Assembly: GCA_017961625.1 (NCBI GenBank) | Contig: JAGCWY010000149.1 | Location: 1-8,450, forward strand | Reading direction: 5' to 3' | Source of the DNA: Ruminococcus sp. | GTDB lineage: Bacteria > Bacillota > Clostridia > Oscillospirales > Ruminococcaceae | Length of the DNA stretch: 8,450 bases | In this document: in pieces, positions 5,572 through 8,450 of the stretch | How positions within the stretch are numbered: position 1 is the stretch's first letter | How the letters are laid out: every line of letters starts with the position of its first letter | Notes under the pieces: generated by a model | What the model saw: the letters and a program-made list of their open reading frames with translations, nothing else | The model's database searches: none | What the model was told of the DNA's origin: nothing | Made by a program: the position numbers and the translations under genes

Positions 5572-8286
5572 ATGAAAAAAACTTTTAAGCGTAAGGCTAC
5601 AGTGGGAGTACTATGCCTTGGCATGATAATGCAAAATGCCATGTATATCCCTGCCAGTGCCGAAAGCAAAAGCAGCGTGACAGTCAATGAGGTATGTGCC
5701 AAGAACACCGAGTATCAAGCATACGACGGAAATTTCTACGACTGGATTGAACTCTATAACAGTGGTTCTTCAGACGCCGATATCTCCGGCTGGGGACTTT
5801 CAGACAGTGAAAAGAAGCCTTATCTCTACGTATTTCCCGAGGGAACATCTATAAAAGCAGGTGAAAGACTGATAGTTTTCTGCGATAGCGATGCAGCTCT
5901 CACCGATACCAAAATAGCACCCTTCGGTATCTCGACCTCAGGCGAGACGATATCTCTCACGGACCCGAACGGCAGTACCGCTGATACTCTTACCTTTGAG
6001 TCGCTTGCGGAAAATACTTCCTGCGGACAGTATCCCGACGGCAGCGGCGAGTTTTATACCCTCAGCTGTACTCCGGGATCAGCAAATATAGCTCCCGAGG
6101 GCTCTGCAGCTGTCCGTCAGCCTGTTTTCTCACAAGAGAGCGGCTTCTATGACAGCAGCTTTGCTCTTACACTGTCAGCCGAGGAGGGCTGCACTGTATA
6201 CTACACAACAGACGGAAGCGATCCCACTGCAGAATCCGAGGTATACACAGGTCCCATAACCGTTGAAGATATGTCAAATACCGAAAATCGCCTTAGCGCA
6301 CGTACAGATATAGTACCTGGCAAAGCCGAGGCTCCACGTAGCACTGTTGATAAAGCCGCTATTATACGCGCAGTTTCGATAGACAGTGAGGGACGCATAA
6401 GCGAGCCCGTCACAAAGACCTACTTCATAGGCACTACAAACTCTGGATACTACAAGGAAATGAAAGTCGTATCCCTCGTTACCGATCCAGACAATCTCTT
6501 CGACTACGAGACTGGAATATACTGTCTCGGACAAGCTTATGGCGGCAAGCAGGAGGAAGAAAAGCCAAAGGAAGAGGATCATCCAAAGGAGGAGGATCGT
6601 CCGAAAGAAGAGGAAAAACCTAAGGAGGAGAATGGTCCAGAGCAGGGCAGAGAACCCGGCGAAAGGGCAGAACCTAAGAGAGCCGGCGCAAATGCATGGG
6701 AGCTCCCTGCAAACTACACTATGCGCGGCAGAGAGTGGGAGCGCATGGCAAGCTTCACAATGTTCGAGAACGGTGAAATGGTACTCGAACAGAATGTAGG
6801 TATCCGTATAAAGGGCAACTATTCTAGAAGTCTTCCACAGAAGAGCTTTAATGTATACACACGTGAAGAATACGGCACAGCCGAGTTCGACTACGATTTC
6901 TTCTCTGGAGAGGCTGTAAAGGCTAAAAACGGTAAGGCTATAAAGAAGTATGATGGCATTGTTCTCAGAAACGGCGGAAACGACAATAACTACGCCTTCT
7001 TCCGTGACAGCATTAATCAGGATCTCATCGCCGACAGAGCCTTTGCACATCAGGCTACTTCTGAGTGCATAGTATTTATCGACGGCGAATTCTGGGGCAT
7101 CTATCAGATACTCGAGAAGATTGACAAGGGCTATCTCAATTCCCATTACGGAGTCAAGAAAAGCGATATCGCAATGATAAAGAATGGAGAGCTGGAGGAC
7201 GGAACAGACGAGGACCTTAGCGACTGGAACAACCTTTGCAACGGCGTTGCAAACGGAAGTATATCCTATGAGGAATTTTGCAGCAAGGTCGATGTACAGG
7301 GATATATGGACTACTTTGCAGCTCAAATATACTGGGCTAACGGAGACTGGCCGCAGCGCAACTGGGCTGTATGGCGCTCCGACGCTTTAGACGAGACGAA
7401 TCCTTACGCTGACGGAAAGTGGAGAATGATCCTCTTCGACACTGAATCAGGTCAGGGGCTTTACGGCAGCTATGACAAGTCCTTCTCCGCAGACAGCTAC
7501 AGTCGCTTAAGATCATCGAGCAGCAGCTTCGCCAAAATGTTCACCGCACTTCTCAAGAACGACGAGTTCAAGCAGGGCTTTGCAAGAACTATGATGGATC
7601 TTGCAAATTACAACTTTACCACCGAAAGAACAAAGGAAGTCATCAACGGCTACAAGAACAACTTCAAGCAGCAGGTACTCGACACCTTTGCACGCTTCTA
7701 TTCAGGAAGCCTTTCTGGCGGCAGCGGCGAAAACAGATTCGAGAGTTCCATGTCAACAGTCCTTAACTTCTACTCTCAGCGCTATTCTTATGCAGAGCGC
7801 ACTACAAGATCTGCCCTTAGTCTTTCCTCCGAACCATACAAGCTTTCAGTTTCCAATATTGCAGATAACGGAAGCATACTCCTCAATACCCTTGACCTAG
7901 GTAAAACTGAGGCGTGGAGTGGAAAATACCACTCCGACTACACCATGACGATCACCGCAGTACCAGAAGAAGGACGTACCTTCTCTCACTGGAAGATAAA
8001 CGGCACAATCATAACAGATGGTGACAAGACTTCTCCGACTATCAGCTTCAGGCTTGAATCAGACGCGACTGTAGAGGCAGTATATACTACAGATGTACGC
8101 GGCGATGCCAATGCAGACGGTAAGTTCAACGTTGTTGATCTTGTGCTTCTCCAGAAATGGCTTACAGCCGACAGGAGCATAGAGCTTTCAGACTGGCAGG
8201 CAGCTGATATGTGCAGTGATGGCGTGATAGACGTGTACGACCTTATAAGCATGAGAAAGGAACTTCTCGGTCAGATCAATCACTGA
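5572..8286 (+). CDS. Secreted CotH-kinase-domain protein with lamin-tail, chitobiase-C-like and dockerin domains
   Basis: A 904-residue protein predicted to be exported and docked on a cellulosome scaffold. AGGAGG (5561-5566) sits 5 nt before ATG. The signal peptide is residues 1-30 (IPASA, then ES). Domains: lamin-tail domain, about 34-175 (VNEVCAKN, YDWIELYN, ISGWGLSD); chitobiase/hexosaminidase C-terminal-like domain, about 182-286 (YYTTDGSDPT); CotH domain, about 298-640; helical segment to about 750; InlB/Flg_new-type bacterial repeat, about 756-839 (FSHWKING); dockerin, 841-904. CotH landmarks include LVTDPDNLFD, IRIKGNYSR, LRNGGND, FRDSINQDL, FIDGEFWGIYQILEKID, NGDWPQRNW (Asp592) and WRMILFDTE (Asp623). 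The last two fit the catalytic and metal-binding aspartates of CotH kinases by position, an inference. The dockerin has two calcium loops: D845-N847-D849-N853-D856 and D879-C881-D883-D887-D890. Cys at the third place of loop two agrees with R. flavefaciens dockerins as I remember them. Substrate unknown. Confidence 0.92.
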   Translation: MKKTFKRKATVGVLCLGMIMQNAMYIPASAESKSSVTVNEVCAKNTEYQAYDGNFYDWIELYNSGSSDADISGWGLSDSEKKPYLYVFPEGTSIKAGERLIVFCDSDAALTDTKIAPFGISTSGETISLTDPNGSTADTLTFESLAENTSCGQYPDGSGEFYTLSCTPGSANIAPEGSAAVRQPVFSQESGFYDSSFALTLSAEEGCTVYYTTDGSDPTAESEVYTGPITVEDMSNTENRLSARTDIVPGKAEAPRSTVDKAAIIRAVSIDSEGRISEPVTKTYFIGTTNSGYYKEMKVVSLVTDPDNLFDYETGIYCLGQAYGGKQEEEKPKEEDHPKEEDRPKEEEKPKEENGPEQGREPGERAEPKRAGANAWELPANYTMRGREWERMASFTMFENGEMVLEQNVGIRIKGNYSRSLPQKSFNVYTREEYGTAEFDYDFFSGEAVKAKNGKAIKKYDGIVLRNGGNDNNYAFFRDSINQDLIADRAFAHQATSECIVFIDGEFWGIYQILEKIDKGYLNSHYGVKKSDIAMIKNGELEDGTDEDLSDWNNLCNGVANGSISYEEFCSKVDVQGYMDYFAAQIYWANGDWPQRNWAVWRSDALDETNPYADGKWRMILFDTESGQGLYGSYDKSFSADSYSRLRSSSSSFAKMFTALLKNDEFKQGFARTMMDLANYNFTTERTKEVINGYKNNFKQQVLDTFARFYSGSLSGGSGENRFESSMSTVLNFYSQRYSYAERTTRSALSLSSEPYKLSVSNIADNGSILLNTLDLGKTEAWSGKYHSDYTMTITAVPEEGRTFSHWKINGTIITDGDKTSPTISFRLESDATVEAVYTTDVRGDANADGKFNVVDLVLLQKWLTADRSIELSDWQAADMCSDGVIDVYDLISMRKELLGQINH
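6562..6687 (+). repeat. 18-bp repeat encoding a Pro-every-six-residues Lys/Glu insert in the CotH domain
   Basis: Residues 331-372 read as hexads with Pro at 332, 338, 344, 350, 356, 362 and 368. The first four hexads are close copies (KPKEED, HPKEED, RPKEEE, KPKEEN; 6562-6633), and the last three are diverged. The insert lies in the loop between DYETGIYCLG and NYTMRGREWER of the CotH fold. It is highly charged and probably an extended surface arm. The DNA copies vary at third positions and all lengths keep the frame. Confidence 0.85.
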
Positions 8287-8319
8287 TCTGTACCATAACA
8301 TTTGAATAATATTTTACTG

Positions 8320-8351
8320 ACGCTCCCCCATTGACTGATATGAGGGAGCGT
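8320..8351 (+). terminator. Terminator of the CotH-dockerin gene
   Basis: ACGCTCCC (8320-8327) pairs perfectly with GGGAGCGT (8344-8351) around a 16-base loop that can pair a little further. It stands 33 bp after the stop codon. The 3' tract is TTTATGTT, a weak T-run resembling the GCGTTTATG context after the hairpin at 4005-4045. Confidence 0.75.
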
Positions 8352-8405
8352 TTATGTTAACTATGCAAAATATGCAGTACTTATATTCTTTCGCTGTATT
8401 AAGTC

Positions 8406-8434
8406 TTGAAATGCTGCCATTACAATGATATAAT
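8406..8434 (+). promoter_or_regulatory. Promoter reading out of the right edge
   Basis: TTGAAA (8406-8411), a 17-bp spacer and TATAAT (8429-8434), with TGA before the -10. It has the same hexamers and spacing as the CotH promoter but lacks the CAAT box. The -10 merges into an ATA repeat, so the start of transcription would fall inside that repeat. The gene served lies beyond the window. Confidence 0.6.
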
Positions 8435-8450
8435 AATAATAATAATAATA
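8430..8450. repeat. ATA trinucleotide run cut by the window edge
   Basis: Seven perfect ATA units are visible, and the run may continue. It begins inside the TATAAT of the promoter above, so changes in copy number would alter the initially transcribed sequence and offer shifted -10 hexamers. Confidence 0.9.

Noticed and set aside
6274..7326. 350-codon minus-strand open frame opposite the CotH gene
   Set aside because: No start context or motif; the plus frame is a well-supported CotH domain, and long antisense frames are common in such codon usage.

Overview
The window looks like a piece of a Ruminococcus chromosome, most likely Ruminococcus flavefaciens or a close relative from a gut or rumen. 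Three things point there. First, a secreted GH11 xylanase runs into a very long Asn/Gln/Trp tandem-repeat linker, the architecture of the bifunctional R. flavefaciens xylanase XynA. Second, the large gene on the right ends in a dockerin whose second repeat has the Ala-Asp-Met-Cys form I associate with R. flavefaciens cellulosomes. Third, all other genes are moderate-GC genes for exported Gram-positive (Firmicute-type) proteins. No sequence search was run, so the species call is an inference.

Layout, left to right. Positions 1-1230 (minus strand) hold the 5' part of the xylanase gene; its 3' part, expected to carry a second catalytic domain, lies beyond the left edge. Positions 1231-1775 are a divergent control region with a promoter for each direction, several palindromes and a repeated box. 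Positions 1776-3563 (plus) encode a secreted BspA-type repeat protein. It is followed after 54 bases by a short, entirely low-complexity lipoprotein (3618-3995), probably in the same transcript. A perfect 18-bp hairpin at 4005-4045 separates these from a convergent gene (4061-5044, minus) for a lipoprotein of the SGNH/GDSL hydrolase family with an extra C-terminal membrane segment. Positions 5045-5571 form a second divergent control region. It holds a very good promoter for each direction and, on the plus strand, a leader of about 310 nt packed with hairpins and a probable H-type pseudoknot. That leader precedes a 904-residue secreted protein (5572-8286) made of a lamin-tail domain, a chitobiase-C-like domain, a CotH-type atypical kinase domain, a bacterial repeat domain and a C-terminal dockerin. 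After its terminator (8320-8351) comes another good promoter whose start region is a run of ATA trinucleotides cut by the right edge.

All five proteins are predicted to act outside the cytoplasmic membrane. A plausible joint role is plant-fibre attachment and xylan breakdown: a xylanase, a dockerin-borne CotH protein that would dock on a cellulosome scaffold, a repeat-rich surface protein and two lipoproteins. A ten-base box, C(G/A)CAATAATT, sits exactly 3 bp upstream of the -35 hexamer of both the xylanase and the CotH genes. This hints at shared control.

The most unusual items are the structured leader of the CotH gene, the shared upstream box, the hexameric Pro/Lys/Glu repeat inserted in the kinase domain, and the trinucleotide run at the last promoter.
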